This document shows positions 45,101-51,881 of a DNA stretch of 64,000 nt, one piece after another. The notes below the pieces were generated by a model. That model saw nothing but the letters and a program-made list of their open reading frames with translations, searched no databases and was not told the origin of the DNA. Origin of the DNA: Hippopus hippopus (taxonomy: Eukaryota; Mollusca; Bivalvia; Cardiida; Cardiidae); NCBI GenBank assembly GCA_946811185.2, contig OX328102.1, forward strand, positions 48,399,619-48,463,618, written 5' to 3'. The position numbers and the translations under genes were made by a program. Within the stretch, counting starts at the first letter, position 1; each line of letters begins with the position of its first letter.

Positions 45101-48100
45101 CTAAGGTATATTTATCGAATACTAAAAACATTTCCCTGTACATGCTTTGTCTTCGCAAATCTGAAGATGGTCCAGGAATTTTGACGAATAGGGGAATTCA
45201 GTCTGAAACCTTAGGTGATGTTATGCAACCCGTTTAGCAATTAAAAAAAAAAAAAACTAATACGAACTTATTAAAGTTAATAAATGATTTGGAATAAAAA
45301 ATATACACTATAATAAAAAAAAATAGATCTACGCGTATAAACTAATTACTGACTATGCTTGCTATTTTTACTCTTACCAAAAGTATGAACTGCACAAAAC
45401 AAAAAGGACAATTCCGTTTTACAAAAAGTATGGAAACTATTTTGGAAAATAAGAAGTAAAGGCTTTTTACAAGCAACTGCTCCTTTTCCCTTATGATTTC
45501 GAGAGCTCTCAGCTGAAGGGACGCGCACTGCTCAGGCTGATCTGGGTCGATATTTTTTGCACATGTATTAAACCTCCTTTTCACAGAGCATGGCTTATAA
45601 AAGACTTACCGCATACCAAAGACGATGCCGTAGATTACATTGCCGATAAGTTTCTGCACACTGGAATTGATATCGATGGGCTTCTGGCCATTTTCTACAA
45701 ACCACTTGGAGGTTGCCTCGATTTCGACGGCTATTTTCTCCTCGAGAGAGGACTTTCCCACGCCAAAGTCCCTCAAGGCTTGCAGTGTGAACCTTCGCAA
45801 CACCTTCCAGTCGTGGTTGTAGTCGTTAAACAATATTCCTGCAATTAATCATTACAATTACTATCATTTTTGATATCTTTTCAACTACAGTTGACTTTGT
45901 ACGCACTCGGGTTTCTATTTAAATACAGTAAAAATCTAAAATGGGCCTTTTTAACTTCTGCAAGACCATAAAATTTGTTAAACTATTCGAGTTTTTGGTC
46001 GGGTTATTGATGCAGATCGTAAAAAATAGAATGTAAACTGATAATTACTTTCCTTTATTTGTAGTTCTAGTCATACCGATCCCCGAAGCGCATTTAACTA
46101 CTTTTGTTGCAGTAAAGATGTAAAATAAAACTTTTTTTTACTTTTGCAAGACTATAAAACTTGTTAAACTATTCAAGTTTTTGGTCGAGATGTTGATTCA
46201 GACTGTAAAACATAGTGCGCGAACTCATAATTACTTCCCTTTATTTGAAGTTCCAGTTATATCTAATCCTTAAAGCGCATTTCCCTATTTTTATTGGATT
46301 TTGCAGGCGTAGATAAAATCAGATAGCACAAAACATGTAATCGGATCTTTGACCAATCACCGTCCACTTTGCTGAGACACTGAGCAAAAGCAACCTTCGT
46401 AACAGATTGGTAGACTCGCTTGATATAACAAAGTGTATACGAAAGGAACCAGGATCCATGTCCACCAACCGTTCTTCAGAACATTGTTAGACTTTTTCTC
46501 TATAATTTTCTAAGTTTGAAAGGAAAACAACAAGACCATTTAGTTTAGCCAACCAGGAGTTGTGTTACCTTCAAATCAAGATAATCTTGGAGGATAAGAT
46601 TAATTGATTGATTGATTGTATGGTGTTTAACGACGAATTCAACATTACTTCAGTTATATTGCGGCGGCCAGTGCACCTATCCATGCTTTCCTGGAGTTTC
46701 TTTTACCAGTACTCCGCACAATATTCTTTTCAATTCACTGGCTGCTTTCCCACATTACCATCGTCGAAACCATTGTTCTTGAGTTGTAAAAGAGTAGAAA
46801 ACATTGTGGGAAAGGAGACAATGCTGGTTACCAGCACTTTATCCTTTTTCCACAATGTTTTCAAAAGACTTTTTCCTCAAAGTCGTGAAAAGTCATGATT
46901 TTTTAGTAAAGAGTTTATTTTTACTCCTGGACATAAAACTACGGTGGCACAAAAGTGACATGGAAGATATATTTTATACTACGTGCGCACGCAGTAGCTA
47001 ATACGTGCGCACGTAATAAGTAATACGTGCGCACGCAGTAGTATTACGTGCGCACGCAGTAGCTAATACGTGCGCACGTAATAACTAATACGTGCGCACG
47101 TAATACTACTGCGTGCGCACGTATTATTTATTACGTGCGCACGTATTAGCTACTGCGTGCGCACGTAATAACTAATACGTGCGCACGTATTAGCTACTGC
47201 GTGCGCACGTAGTATAAAATATATCTTCCATGTCACTTTTGTGCCACCGTATAAAACGGCTATAAGTTTCATATATTTTCAAAACTCGCTTGGTAAGTGT
47301 CGACAAGATTCATACAGTCCTTCATACTTTAAGCATCGTAGGCAATAATATTGGCACTTTTGCGAATTGTAGCCTATAGCTTAGTTTCGGACTGCACAGA
47401 AAGCAAGCCTATGCGGTGAAAATCTTTCTCTGAGTTTCAGTGACTTGTGTTTCATGAGTATCTACCATTAACAGCCGTATTTTAGCAGCGCTCGGGCAAA
47501 AAGGGGGGTTAAATACACTTTCGTGACCCATTATACCAAGCTAGTCATCACATAATTACGGATCCATAAAATCCATTCTAACAACCGGCTAGATCACGTC
47601 GTAGAATGGTCTTTGGACATGCAGAAAATTGACCTATTGCAAAAAGTTTCGACCCAGGTCAGCCTGCGCGGACCGCGCAGGCTAACCTTGGTCGATACTT
47701 TTTGCAGATGCATTCAACCCCTTTAATCAGAGCATGCCTCATTTGTGAAGTACTAGTTATCTATGGATATGTTACCTCCGCCGTCTTTTATAAAAGATTT
47801 AAGCACTGGAAGGAAAGTAGGTCGACCACTGAAGGCATCTGATTGTTTAACCAGCGCCTCATGAATGACATCATATCCGCTCAGAACAACAGCACGACGT
47901 ACTCCAATGGTGAAACTGAACACAGGTCCATATTCTTTCGCTAGATCGAGAAACACAAGATGTGGCCGCCTGTTCCTTATTGCTCGAACAACGCCGACAC
48001 TGCCGAATATCGGGAGGGTAAACGGTCCCGGTGGCAAATTCTTTGGTCCAGCCAAAAATAAGTAGCAAAACAAAAACACCACAGTAAACACAAGTATCAA

Positions 48101-48112
48101 GCCAACATCCAT
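26929..48112 (-). CDS. Cytochrome P450, CYP2 type (complete gene, 8 coding exons)
   Basis: Haem-thiolate monooxygenase expected in the endoplasmic reticulum membrane, oxidising small lipophilic substrates with electrons from P450 reductase; the substrate cannot be read from the sequence. Coding exons on the minus strand: 48112-47776, 45838-45610, 44876-44750, 44119-43942, 30729-30593, 29299-29206, 28308-28102, 27113-26929. All introns are GT-AG and the phases (1,2,0,1,0,1,1) join into 1,494 nt, or 497 residues, the usual CYP2 length. Residues 1-22 form a membrane anchor followed by the hinge LPPGP. The signatures are all intact: helix C WxxxR (W123-R127), I-helix AGSETT (304-309), ExxR (E360-R363), FDPERF (413-418), and haem loop FSIGPRQCLG with Cys441. 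Intron 4 (13.2 kb) carries a Polinton-like element. The clan 2 assignment is firm; the subfamily is not. Confidence 0.95.
27605..28062. repeat. Large (GATGAY)n-type tandem tract in P450 intron 7
   Basis: About 450 bp of GATGATGAC/GACAACAAC variants. It is open in several frames on both strands only because the unit is 3 bp, giving His/Ser- or Met/Thr/Asp-only strings. It starts about 40 bp inside the intron, after the exon 7 donor at 28101-28100. Confidence 0.9.
28102..28308 (-). CDS. P450 coding exon 7: K-helix end, PERF region
   Basis: Enters in phase 1 after TATAG at 28309 and leaves in phase 1 before GTATAG. Encodes VPLSVTHCALKD, then GFNIPAGTIVFPNLY, WKHPEKFDPERF and the start of the haem loop (PFSI). 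Confidence 0.95.
28370..28712 (+). repeat. Two partial family C elements in tandem in P450 intron 6
   Basis: 28373-28555 and 28560-28712 both contain CTGCATGTAAAAAGGACC or CTGCATGTCAAAGAACC, ATTCTATC and AAATGGATTTTATGGA. The first ends CCCAGAGCACAGCTC. Confidence 0.6.
28722..28862 (-). mobile_element. SINE family F fragment
   Basis: TTTTCAATATTATTTCGATC, TATTGATGCTTTCCTTGG and TTTCTTTACCAGTAATCC match the 3' body of family F in reverse orientation. The tRNA-like head is absent. Confidence 0.5.
28862..29040 (-). repeat. Inverted-repeat element, family C (5' part)
   Basis: AAATGGGGTTTTAATACATTTCC, ATTATGAATCAATAAAATCC, CATGAGTTGGAATGGTCC, AATAGCGAAAAGGTTCGGCCC. It is broken by a poly-T run at 29047. 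Confidence 0.6.
29085..29197. repeat. Hairpin element, family B, next to a splice donor
   Basis: TTATCGGACAGTGTAGATC, palindrome, CACTGTCCGCAAAAGG and CGAGCTTAGCAACC. It ends about 8 bp from the exon 6 donor (GT at 29205-29204), so the start of intron 6 is made almost entirely of this hairpin. Confidence 0.8.
29206..29299 (-). CDS. P450 coding exon 6: ExxR helix
   Basis: 94 nt, phase 0 in and phase 1 out. Encodes VVGDKYIQYADREKLPYL followed by the K-helix MEIQRLSVI, with E360 and R363 of the ExxR motif. Confidence 0.95.
29358..29614 (-). repeat. Inverted-repeat element, family C, in P450 intron 5
   Basis: TGCTCTTACAAAAGGGCGTTC at the left; ATTATGGATCCATAAAATCC, AATCATGAGATGGAATGG, hairpin GGTCAGCCTGCGCGG; CCATTTCACAGAGCAGGGC at the right. 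Confidence 0.7.
30183..30480. repeat. Minisatellite, unit about 30-36 bp
   Basis: About nine degenerate copies of a unit like TTGTTGCGACCGTTGATCG followed by TTAGATATGCA. Lies in P450 intron 5. A shorter related piece (GCGACCGTGCGGTCGTTAG) is at 29744. Confidence 0.75.
30593..30729 (-). CDS. P450 coding exon 5: I-helix
   Basis: 137 nt, phase 1 in and phase 0 out. Encodes FDLFLAGSETTSTSLDW, with the oxygen-activating AGSETT, and then the J-helix EYPDVQKRCQAEIEE. Lies 354 bp from the left end of the Polinton-like element. Confidence 0.95.
30949..31082 (+). repeat. Left half of a family C element split by the Polinton
   Basis: GAGCCAAGCTCTGTGAAAATTG, hairpin GGTCAGCCTGCGCAGTCCGC, and CAAGGACCAGTG, at which the Polinton begins. 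The other half is 42574-42705. Joined at CCAGTG, the two give a normal family C element like the one at 19612. Confidence 0.85.
31092..31146. repeat. Terminal hairpin of the left arm
   Basis: GGACGGTAGAATAGGGTACTACCC is followed after AGGGCC by GGGTAGTACCCTATTCTATCGTCC (one mismatch). So each end of the element is itself a snap-back sequence, in addition to pairing with the other end. Confidence 0.9.
31440..33160. repeat. Tandem array 1, left arm
   Basis: Roughly 30 units of about 55-65 bp built around CTGAGTTGGACTTAGTTTTT, then CTATGAATGATTTT and CTCTTTCTAAA. Several unit variants are arranged in higher-order blocks; for example a block near 31750-31980 recurs near 32210-32440. The complementary array in the right arm is longer. 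Confidence 0.85.
33190..33720. repeat. Tandem array 2, left arm
   Basis: Units of about 22-45 bp around GAAGATAGAACTTTCGTCTG and ACAATTTGAAGAAATG, with two inserted copies of CCTGAAAAGGACTGTTGGG. Open frames here are only translations of the repeat. Confidence 0.85.
33750..34022 (-). pseudogene. Outer fragment of the arm-borne small gene (left arm)
   Basis: On the minus strand it holds the 3' part of a small gene: segments reading TPDVILVDIEFGRKI and FAKRISDAVIRSGKNN, related to 34560-35050 and 39085-39480. It is cut off on the 5' side where array 1 units resume at about 34022. The family is not recognised. Confidence 0.5.
34560..35125 (-). pseudogene. Inner copy of the arm-borne small gene (left arm), internally deleted
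   Basis: A minus-strand frame contains MEEINYQLREALQEYLNAGQ in a helical, Gln/Glu-rich stretch (about 34889 downward). It stops near 34706 because about 70 bp present in the other copies are missing. The frame then resumes with FAKRISDAVIRSGKNN at 34660-34610. The open frame extends upstream to 35125, but that part is not shared with the right arm. No family recognised; the Lys/Arg-rich tail hints at nucleic-acid binding (inference). Confidence 0.45.
35323..35757 (-). CDS. Orphan reading frame in the unique centre of the element (144 aa)
   Basis: Starts with ATG at 35757 and is open to 35323. It begins MVREQIFVLRATKQDIGPEI, has a mixed hydrophobic/polar first half (VYVNPHSHDIEISPSFYNV), a Ser/Thr/Asp-rich middle and a highly charged Lys/Glu C-terminal tail (from about residue 105). 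It is the only frame in the element without an evident break. It lies head to head with polymerase copy 1, so 35758-35990 is likely a shared divergent control region. No similarity to a named family is recognised. Confidence 0.5.
   Translation of the reverse strand: MVREQIFVLRATKQDIGPEIVQKRKSDRNICFFVYVNPHSHDIEISPSFYNVVDLQHTKFVGTLNSFYNENTWKTSSLQTTISPVENQTVDMQSDATDITDSKICKITEQAEKKISTNDNLRKQQTLDLKEEKKAKQRKEEKNE
35817..35986 (+). promoter_or_regulatory. TATA-containing leader, copy 1
   Basis: About 170 bp with TATTTATAAAAAAATA at 35827-35842, then GACGCTGACGTAGTGTACCT, and GAGTTGTCACGGTGTTGTTT near its 3' end. It is repeated at 36708-36871 with about 90% identity by eye, each time just upstream of a polymerase fragment. 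A role as promoter plus 5' leader is an inference. Confidence 0.5.
35959..36500 (+). pseudogene. Family B DNA polymerase fragment, copy 1 (motif A region)
   Basis: Protein-primed type polymerase. The fragment holds the palm motif A as DICSLYPYVCKHKSYPVG and continues to GTWVTFELFKALDCGYQLLQ, then loses the family sequence in AT-rich DNA at about 36415. Everything N-terminal (exonuclease domain) and the later palm motifs (KxxxNSxYG and the YTDTD type) are missing. It follows leader copy 1, so the N-terminal domain has been deleted between leader and palm. Confidence 0.75.
36708..36871 (+). promoter_or_regulatory. TATA-containing leader, copy 2
   Basis: Second copy of the 35817-35986 leader, about 890 bp downstream, with ATAGAGGTATTTATAAAAAAGC and the same GACGCTGACGTAGTGTACCT and ACACGGTGTTGTTTAAGTTC blocks. 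Confidence 0.5.
36937..38560 (+). pseudogene. Family B DNA polymerase fragment, copy 2 (N-terminal and exonuclease region)
   Basis: In order, with frameshifts: an N-terminal segment (36937-37251); a Cys/His-rich segment with CKGCYRKGKC and CSKCGVQY (37373-37690); exonuclease motif I as FDFEC (about 37765); exonuclease II as HNFKGYDGQFI (about 37990); a DSFNFMSFGLAKFPAIFGL stretch (38120-38175). It then jumps at about 38275 straight to the GTCVTFELFKALDCGYRLLQ segment and stops after KQETCGYPD. Exonuclease III and motif A are deleted here, while copy 1 retains motif A. Stops and frame changes show it is dead. Confidence 0.75.
38570..38830. repeat. Degenerate A/T-rich tandem repeat after the polymerase
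   Basis: Units of 20-35 bp around AATTTTTTTCATTGTCAAGA and ATGATGCTTTTGCAAAAAAA. Followed by TTCAATAAATAAAAG, which could serve as a polyadenylation signal for the plus-strand frames. Confidence 0.7.
39085..39480 (+). pseudogene. Arm-borne small gene, right-arm copy
   Basis: Same gene as 34560-35050. The ATG at 39121 is followed by an extra base after GGAGGAGATA, which shifts the frame. Further on TPDVILVDIEFGRKITFGNG (39300-39360) is readable, and it breaks again before the FAKRISDAVIRSGKNN segment at 39400-39450. It retains the ~70 bp lost from the inner left copy. Confidence 0.45.
39535..39840. repeat. Tandem array 2, right arm
   Basis: Complement of the left array: CAGACGAAAGTTCTACCTTC and CATTTCTTCAAATTGT units. 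Shorter than the left array. Confidence 0.85.
39880..42215. repeat. Tandem array 1, right arm
   Basis: Roughly 40 units containing CTAAGTCCAACTCAGTG with AAAATCATTCATAG spacers, again in higher-order blocks (for example 40690-40870 against 40870-41050). About 600 bp longer than in the left arm. Confidence 0.85.
42510..42564. repeat. Terminal hairpin of the right arm
   Basis: GGACGGTAGAATAGGGTACTACCC, centre GGGCCCTG, then GGGTAGTACCCTATTCTACCGTCC: the arms are perfect here. Confidence 0.9.
42574..42705 (+). repeat. Right half of the family C element split by the Polinton
   Basis: Begins with the second CCAGTG, then TACCCAATGATTAAGTCGG, GTTATGGATCCATAAGTATG and the C terminus CATTTGCCAGAGCATGGC. 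Confidence 0.85.
43141..43207. repeat. Hairpin element, family B (degenerate)
   Basis: AAGAACAGACTGCACAGAAC and GTGCAATTCTAATCTTAGATC keep the palindrome; the flank is GTCCGCTTG as at 1490. Confidence 0.6.
43556..43833 (+). repeat. Inverted-repeat element, family C (well preserved)
   Basis: GAGCTATGCTCTGTGAAAAGG, hairpin GGTCAGCCTGTGCAGTCCGC, ATCATTCTACCTCAAGATTC, CTTGGTATCATGGATCATGG, and TTTTTGCCGGAGCATGGCTC. A decayed partial copy precedes it (43430-43555). Confidence 0.8.
43942..44119 (-). CDS. P450 coding exon 4: helices F-G region
   Basis: 178 nt, phase 0 in, phase 1 out. Encodes TNQDDMTERNENTRRIRE then FVDLHIKTSRDHD, the substrate-access region that is the most variable part of CYP2 enzymes. 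The donor GTAAGT at 43941 opens the 13.2 kb intron. Confidence 0.93.
44205..44442. repeat. Hairpin element, family A, in P450 intron 3
   Basis: CCTCTTTTACAAGACAACAAAA, AAAGCGTGTGCAGACGAG, GAAAATACTGGTTACCAAC, then AGGGTCATTAAGACAC and TGGTAAAAG. Contains a C-run at 44381-44391. Confidence 0.6.
44750..44876 (-). CDS. P450 coding exon 3
   Basis: 127 nt, phase 2 in, phase 0 out. Encodes YDYDDPKFNNIRLLTVEAFS and NFFPRFALKILKLF. The donor is taken as GTACGT (44749) rather than GTAAGC four bases later because only the first keeps the frame into exon 4. Confidence 0.9.
45515..45602 (-). repeat. Family C fragment beside exon 2 donor
   Basis: CAGGCTGATCTGGGTCGATA, TTTTTTGCACATGTATTAAACC and CCTTTTCACAGAGCATGGC. 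Ends about 7 bp before the exon 2 donor. Confidence 0.65.
45610..45838 (-). CDS. P450 coding exon 2: helix C
   Basis: 229 nt, phase 1 in, phase 2 out. Encodes NDYNHDWKVLRRFTLQALRD with the haem-propionate contact WxxxR, then a helical region ending VIYGIVFGMR. Confidence 0.95.
45955..46292. repeat. Tandem duplication, unit about 180 bp, P450 intron 1
   Basis: GCAAGACCATAAAATTTG, AAACTATTCGAGTTTTTGGTCG, ATAATTACTTTCCTTTATTTG and AAGCGCATTT at 45955-46110 recur in order at 46135-46290 with substitutions. Confidence 0.8.
46449..46594. repeat. Hairpin element, family E
   Basis: AGGATCCATGTCCACCAACC, TTCTTCAGAACATTGTTAGAC, GCCAACCAGGAGTTGTGTTAC, ATAATCTTGGAGGATAAGATT. In P450 intron 1. Confidence 0.6.
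46597..46772 (-). mobile_element. SINE family F, reverse, head missing
   Basis: (ATTG)n, GTATGGTGTTTAACGACG, GGCGGCCAGTGCACCTATCC, TCACTGGCTGCTTTCCCAC; cut at about 46770 where a family A copy begins. Confidence 0.65.
46780..46918. repeat. Hairpin element, family A (right part)
   Basis: AGTAGAAAACATTGTGGG, ACAATGCTGGTTACCAGCAC, CCACAATGTTTTCAAAAGAC, AAAGTCGTGAAAAG, TTTAGTAAAGAG. Confidence 0.65.
46941..47250. mobile_element. 310-bp palindromic element of eleven CGTGCGCACG units
   Basis: The ends are ACGGTGGCACAAAAGTGACA and its exact reverse complement; the terminal match covers about 40 bp. Inside are 11 copies of CGTGCGCACG spaced about 22 bp apart, separated by TAATAACTAATA or CAGTAGCTAATA-type linkers that are themselves arranged in mirror order. 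Flanks are ATAAAACT (46933-46940) and ATAAAACG (47251-47258), a probable 8-bp target duplication of the kind made by hAT transposases (inference). No coding capacity. Confidence 0.85.
47490..47748 (-). repeat. Inverted-repeat element, family C, in P450 intron 1
   Basis: AGCGCTCGGGCAAAAAGGGG, ATTACGGATCCATAAAATCC, GACCCAGGTCAGCCTGCGCGG, CAGAGCATGCCTCAT. Ends 28 bp before the exon 1 donor. Confidence 0.75.
47776..48112 (-). CDS. P450 coding exon 1: membrane anchor and N-terminal domain
   Basis: ATG at 48112. MDVGLILVFTVVFLFCYLFL is a signal anchor, then the hinge NLPPGP, then GSVGVVRAIRNRRPH, EYGPVFSFTIGVRRAVVLSG and SDAFSGRPTFLP, all standard CYP2 landmarks. Donor GTAACA follows 47776 (phase 1). 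No other in-frame ATG fits better. Confidence 0.95.
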
Positions 48113-48590
48113 CTTGAAAAGAAAAATGGATATATTAAATCATAGTTATATCAGCCTTTTAATGGTTTTTCTATATTCAGTGCTACATAATATGCAAATA
48201 TCCACAAGTGTTTGAATTTAACTGGTATATCTATTTATATCAAATGTCACCCGCATATCTAAGCTTGTCCCGTATTATTAGATAACGTCTAAATATTGAC
48301 CTTAAAAGTCCCAAATAAAGAAAACATACTTTGACAGACGAAAGATAAACTCAAATTTTGCCAGTTTATTTGAAGGCAGTGGAAAGTGTGGATTAAAGAT
48401 GTGACTGCACATTTTGTGCAGTATGGTCTTCTAGTGCATTGGCCGCAGTAACTGCTCAGGTCGTCACAGGCGCTCTGAATGTTAACCTGAAATGACGACT
48501 TTGGCCTTACTTTACTTTATTTTTTTTTTTTTTAAACTCTCTCTCTCTCTCTCTCTCTCCCTCCCCCTAATAAATAATTTAATCTTAAAG
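48113..48590. other. Upstream flank of the P450 gene
   Basis: AT-rich with no clear TATA box or CpG cluster. A (CT)n microsatellite lies at 48537-48568 next to a poly-T run. The transcription start cannot be placed from sequence alone. Confidence 0.35.
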
Positions 48591-48594
48591 GATT

Positions 48595-48672
48595 GCCTCA
48601 TGAAGCGGACGGTATAGATCCGAGATCAAACTCAACGTTCTGTGCAGTCTGATCTTGAACTTGTAGTTTGTA
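48595..48672. repeat. Hairpin element, family B (degenerate)
   Basis: GCGGACGGTATAGATCCGAG and GTTCTGTGCAGTCTGATCTTG, with the second arm decayed. Confidence 0.5.
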
Positions 48673-48879
48673 AAATCCCCTGTTTTCCTATTGGCTATGA
48701 CAGAGTGAAACAATTCTAGGAAGCAATTAACTCCTTCCTACACGACGAAAATATTTTTAAGGCTTCTTCCACAAGAAAGTAAAGGGTTAATTGTCCATTT
48801 AAGTAGCTCCCACCTCAGCAGCAAATTCCAAGTTTACAAACAAGATCTGCACATGCGGTTACCAACGCTCAGCTTCAGT

Positions 48880-49120
48880 TAGTTGAGTGTAAAAATTCTA
48901 GGTCGGAAAAGGGGCACAACTGTGTCAAAACTACTTTAATGGTTACCTGCCCTTGTTGTATGGGTTCCCCTTTTGATAGTTAATAACTAGTCCAAGTTTG
49001 AAATAAATTTCTTCAGTAATAAAATGGATATTAAAATTGTCCAAGTGTTTGCAAGACGACGCAGACGATAGGGCTATGGTAATACCTCGAAGTTTTCTTC
49101 GAAAACAGCCAAGCTAAAAA
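48880..49120 (+). repeat. Dispersed repeat, family G
   Basis: GGGGCACAACTGTGTCAAAAC, TGGTTACCTGCCCTTGTTG, GTTCCCCTTTTGATAG, CTTCAGTAATAAAATGGATA, GACGACGCAGACGATAGGGC, and AACAGCCAAGCT. Confidence 0.65.
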
Positions 49121-49289
49121 ATGGACGGTGAAGATCAGAAAACGCGTTCTAGGCCTGCTGCAAAAACCTCTGAACCAGTAGTTCTCTTCTAATTTGAGGA
49201 ACTAACGATGGTTTCCCCCCCTCCTCCCCCCCTAGAACAATTCATTTCCAACCATATAATTCGGCCATTACGTCCTCGATCAAGTTATC

Positions 49290-49520
49290 TCTTTACCTCA
49301 CAACCCCCACTTTTAACGACTCTGAAAGGCATTTGAAAACATGGCGGGAAAAGGAGAAAATGCTGCTTACCAGCATTTTCTCCTTTTCCCACGATGTTTT
49401 CTATCCTATCAAAGACGGAAAACATATGTAGCAACATCTAATTCGTCGTCTGCAAATGCTTTCAATTTGGTCCAGTCCAAAATTCTGTCATTTGGTAAAG
49501 TGATAGGTCTTTCAGCGTCA
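49290..49520. repeat. Hairpin element, family A
   Basis: ACAACCCCCACTTTTAACG, GAAAACATGGCGGGAAAAGG, core GAAAATGCTGCTTACCAGC, TATCAAAGACGG, TCGTCTGCAAATGCTTTC, GTCATTTGGTAAAGTG. Confidence 0.8.
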
Positions 49521-49556
49521 TATTTATTAACTCGGCCTTTTTAGGCGGTTGAAAAT

Positions 49557-50065
49557 ACAAAGAGGATATTTGTTTTTTACGGTGAAAGATCGAAATTTAT
49601 TCATCGAGTGAACATCATCGGTAATATTTTTACGAGTGGCGCAGTCACGAGTGAAAATCATTACCGATGATGTTCAAGAGATGAAATAAATTTCGATCTT
49701 TCAACGAAAAAAAAAAACAAATATTCTATTTATTTCCTACTTTTAACCCTTTCTGGGGGGGAACTTAATCAAAATCCAGCACAGTTCTTTTCGTTTATTC
49801 CCCGTGGCGTACCCCTTCCGCATAGCAACGCATTACAATATTACGTCAAGCGCAAGAAATGCAAGGTAAATTACGTCATATTTCCATCTGATTGTGAGGC
49901 ACGCGCATTTTACCTAGGTAACTAGTGCGCGGGAACAACTGTTTCCGCCTTCAATTGAAGAGTTAGAATATAAAAATCGGTATTTTCACTTGTCGTAACC
50001 ATGAAATATCGAAAAATATTTCACCGATATTTCTCGATAACCTAGCGGAAAGCATGAAATAAATT
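49557..50065 (-). repeat. Long inverted-repeat element, family D
   Basis: Opposite orientation to 9186-9715. The hairpin (GGTGAAAGATCGAAATTTATT ... AAATTTCGATCTTTCAACG) comes first, then CCCCGTGGCGTACCCCTTCC, CAACTGTTTCCGCCTTCAATTG, and the end TAACCTAGCGGAAAGCATG. Confidence 0.75.
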
Positions 50066-50149
50066 CCATTGTTACCCAGAAAGATTGTCTGTCATATAGG
50101 CTAGACTAAACAACCGGACAGTATAGATCCAAGATCAGACTGTCTGTTC

Positions 50150-50445
50150 AGTCTGTTTTTGTTTGTATTGGAGTTTAAAGCCGTTTTGATAGCTTAAGTC
50201 ATATCACGGCGATCAGTGCACCTACACACGTGCTTCCTAGCTTTCTAACACAAGTAGGTACTGTCACAACTTTCTCTCCAAGCCATTGACTAATTTTCCC
50301 AAATGCATCAGAGGTCAGAGGGGAAAATCGTCCAAAAGAAAGTTTACCTCGACCGCGTATTGAACCCGCAACCACAAGGAATCACGAGTCTGATACGCTA
50401 AACACTGAGCTACCCTGCCGGGTACTTTCTGTGTAGCCTAATCTT
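50150..50445 (-). mobile_element. tRNA-derived SINE, family F, reverse
   Basis: TTTGTTTGTATTGGAGTTTAAAG, TATCACGGCGATCAGTGCACC, TCTCCAAGCCATTGAC, and the inverted head TATTGAACCCGCAACCAC and ACACTGAGCTACCCTGCC. Confidence 0.65.
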
Positions 50446-50689
50446 GATCTAGGCCGTCCACTGTTTCTACCTATGGCACTGTAATAGTTAAAGGACCTTC
50501 AACCACAGCAATATTTAATCAAGCTTACAATCATGTACACTAAAGATGCTCGCATATTAGTTCATATATATTATATACATTTCAGTACTTACCCCTCTGA
50601 AACTACTTAATAAAGGAACATGTGCTGCTAATGATGAAAACCAAAATATAGCAATTTCATAGTCCTTTTTCACAGGTAAAATGATCAAC

Positions 50690-50795
50690 GTATCGGACAG
50701 TGCAGATCCAAGATCAGACTGCACGTTCTGTGCAGTCTGATCTTGATTTACACTGTCCGCAAGAGCGCCTTGGGTCGTGTTAAGCAGGCTAAAGT
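50690..50795. repeat. Hairpin element, family B
   Basis: TATCGGACAGTGCAGATCCAAG, palindrome, CACTGTCCGCAAGAGCGCC, GTCGTGTTAAGCAGGC. Confidence 0.75.
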
Positions 50796-50941
50796 GTCAA
50801 GATACAGGGACAGTGACCTTAAAAAAAAAAGGTGAAAATTTAGAACTAATTTTTCTGTTGTCAGTAACCTAGCTTGTATGCCGTTATAAACCGTACATGT
50901 ATCTGTGATGTCAATTGTCGGACGGCGACAGTTCACATACA

Positions 50942-51198
50942 CTGGGCCATGCTCTGTGAAAAGGGGACTTAATGCATCTGCAAAAAGTATCGACCCAGGT
51001 CAGCCTGCGCAGTCCGCGCATGCTGACCCCGAGTCGAAACTTTACGATTTTGGTAAATTTTCTGCTCATCCAAGGACCATTCCACCTCATGATGTAGTTG
51101 GTTGTTAGACAAATAGGATTTTACAGATCCATTTGATGACTTTCTTGGTATAATGCATGAAGGAGATGCATTTAGCCCCCTTTTCACAGGGCATAACT
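50942..51198 (+). repeat. Inverted-repeat element, family C
   Basis: TGGGCCATGCTCTGTGAAAAG, GGTCAGCCTGCGCAGTCCGCG, AAGGACCATTCCACCTCATG, TTTTCACAGGGCATAAC. Confidence 0.8.
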
Positions 51199-51237
51199 TA
51201 CACTTTTTTTTTCTGGTTAAACAGCCATATTATTTTG

Positions 51238-51542
51238 TGTTCGACTGTATGGCGTTTAGCGCCATTTTCAACATACTCTCAGGTACATGTATATGGGGGA
51301 AACCAGCCTAACTACCAATGCTTTCTTGGAATTTCTTTTTCCAGTACTTCACACAATAGTAATTCCAAACCACTGTTTAACCATCGTTTAAACACTTTAA
51401 CAGTGATTAGCGATGAGAGGGGAATTAATACTGTCATCAGTCCTCGCAAAGAAATTGGCCGAGCGGATGATTCGAACCAGCTACCAATATAGTATCCTTA
51501 CACCGGAGGACCAGGTACTACAATACAGTTGACCTACCATCT
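51238..51542 (-). mobile_element. tRNA-derived SINE, family F, reverse
   Basis: TCGACTGTATGGCGTTTAGCG at the SINE 3' end, AATGCTTTCTTGGAATTTC, TTCCAAACCACTGTTTAACC, and a decayed head near 51460-51540 (TGATTCGAACCAGC). Confidence 0.55.
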
Positions 51543-51881
51543 TGAAATAAATGAATATCATGGCATTTAGGTTACTTCTGATGAAACCCGTACTAATCCA
51601 TTTTTTGTATTTGGTCATGTAATGTTTTACATTTGATAATGAACATTTTGCATTTTGACTCTTTAGAGAAAACGTCTGGGTCCCTGGAACCTCAACCGAT
51701 TGCCCGTATTGCCCTGTAAACTAAGGGTTGTGTATTATATTCCTGGACTTCATAAAAAATCATGTCCAAACTAGAACTTGTTTTTCTACAAAAAAACAGA
51801 TGTCTTCCCCCTTTTTGGTGTCAGAAGGATTGATATGTCACCAAGGCAATTTATAACTGAACTAATGATCATTTTACTCTA

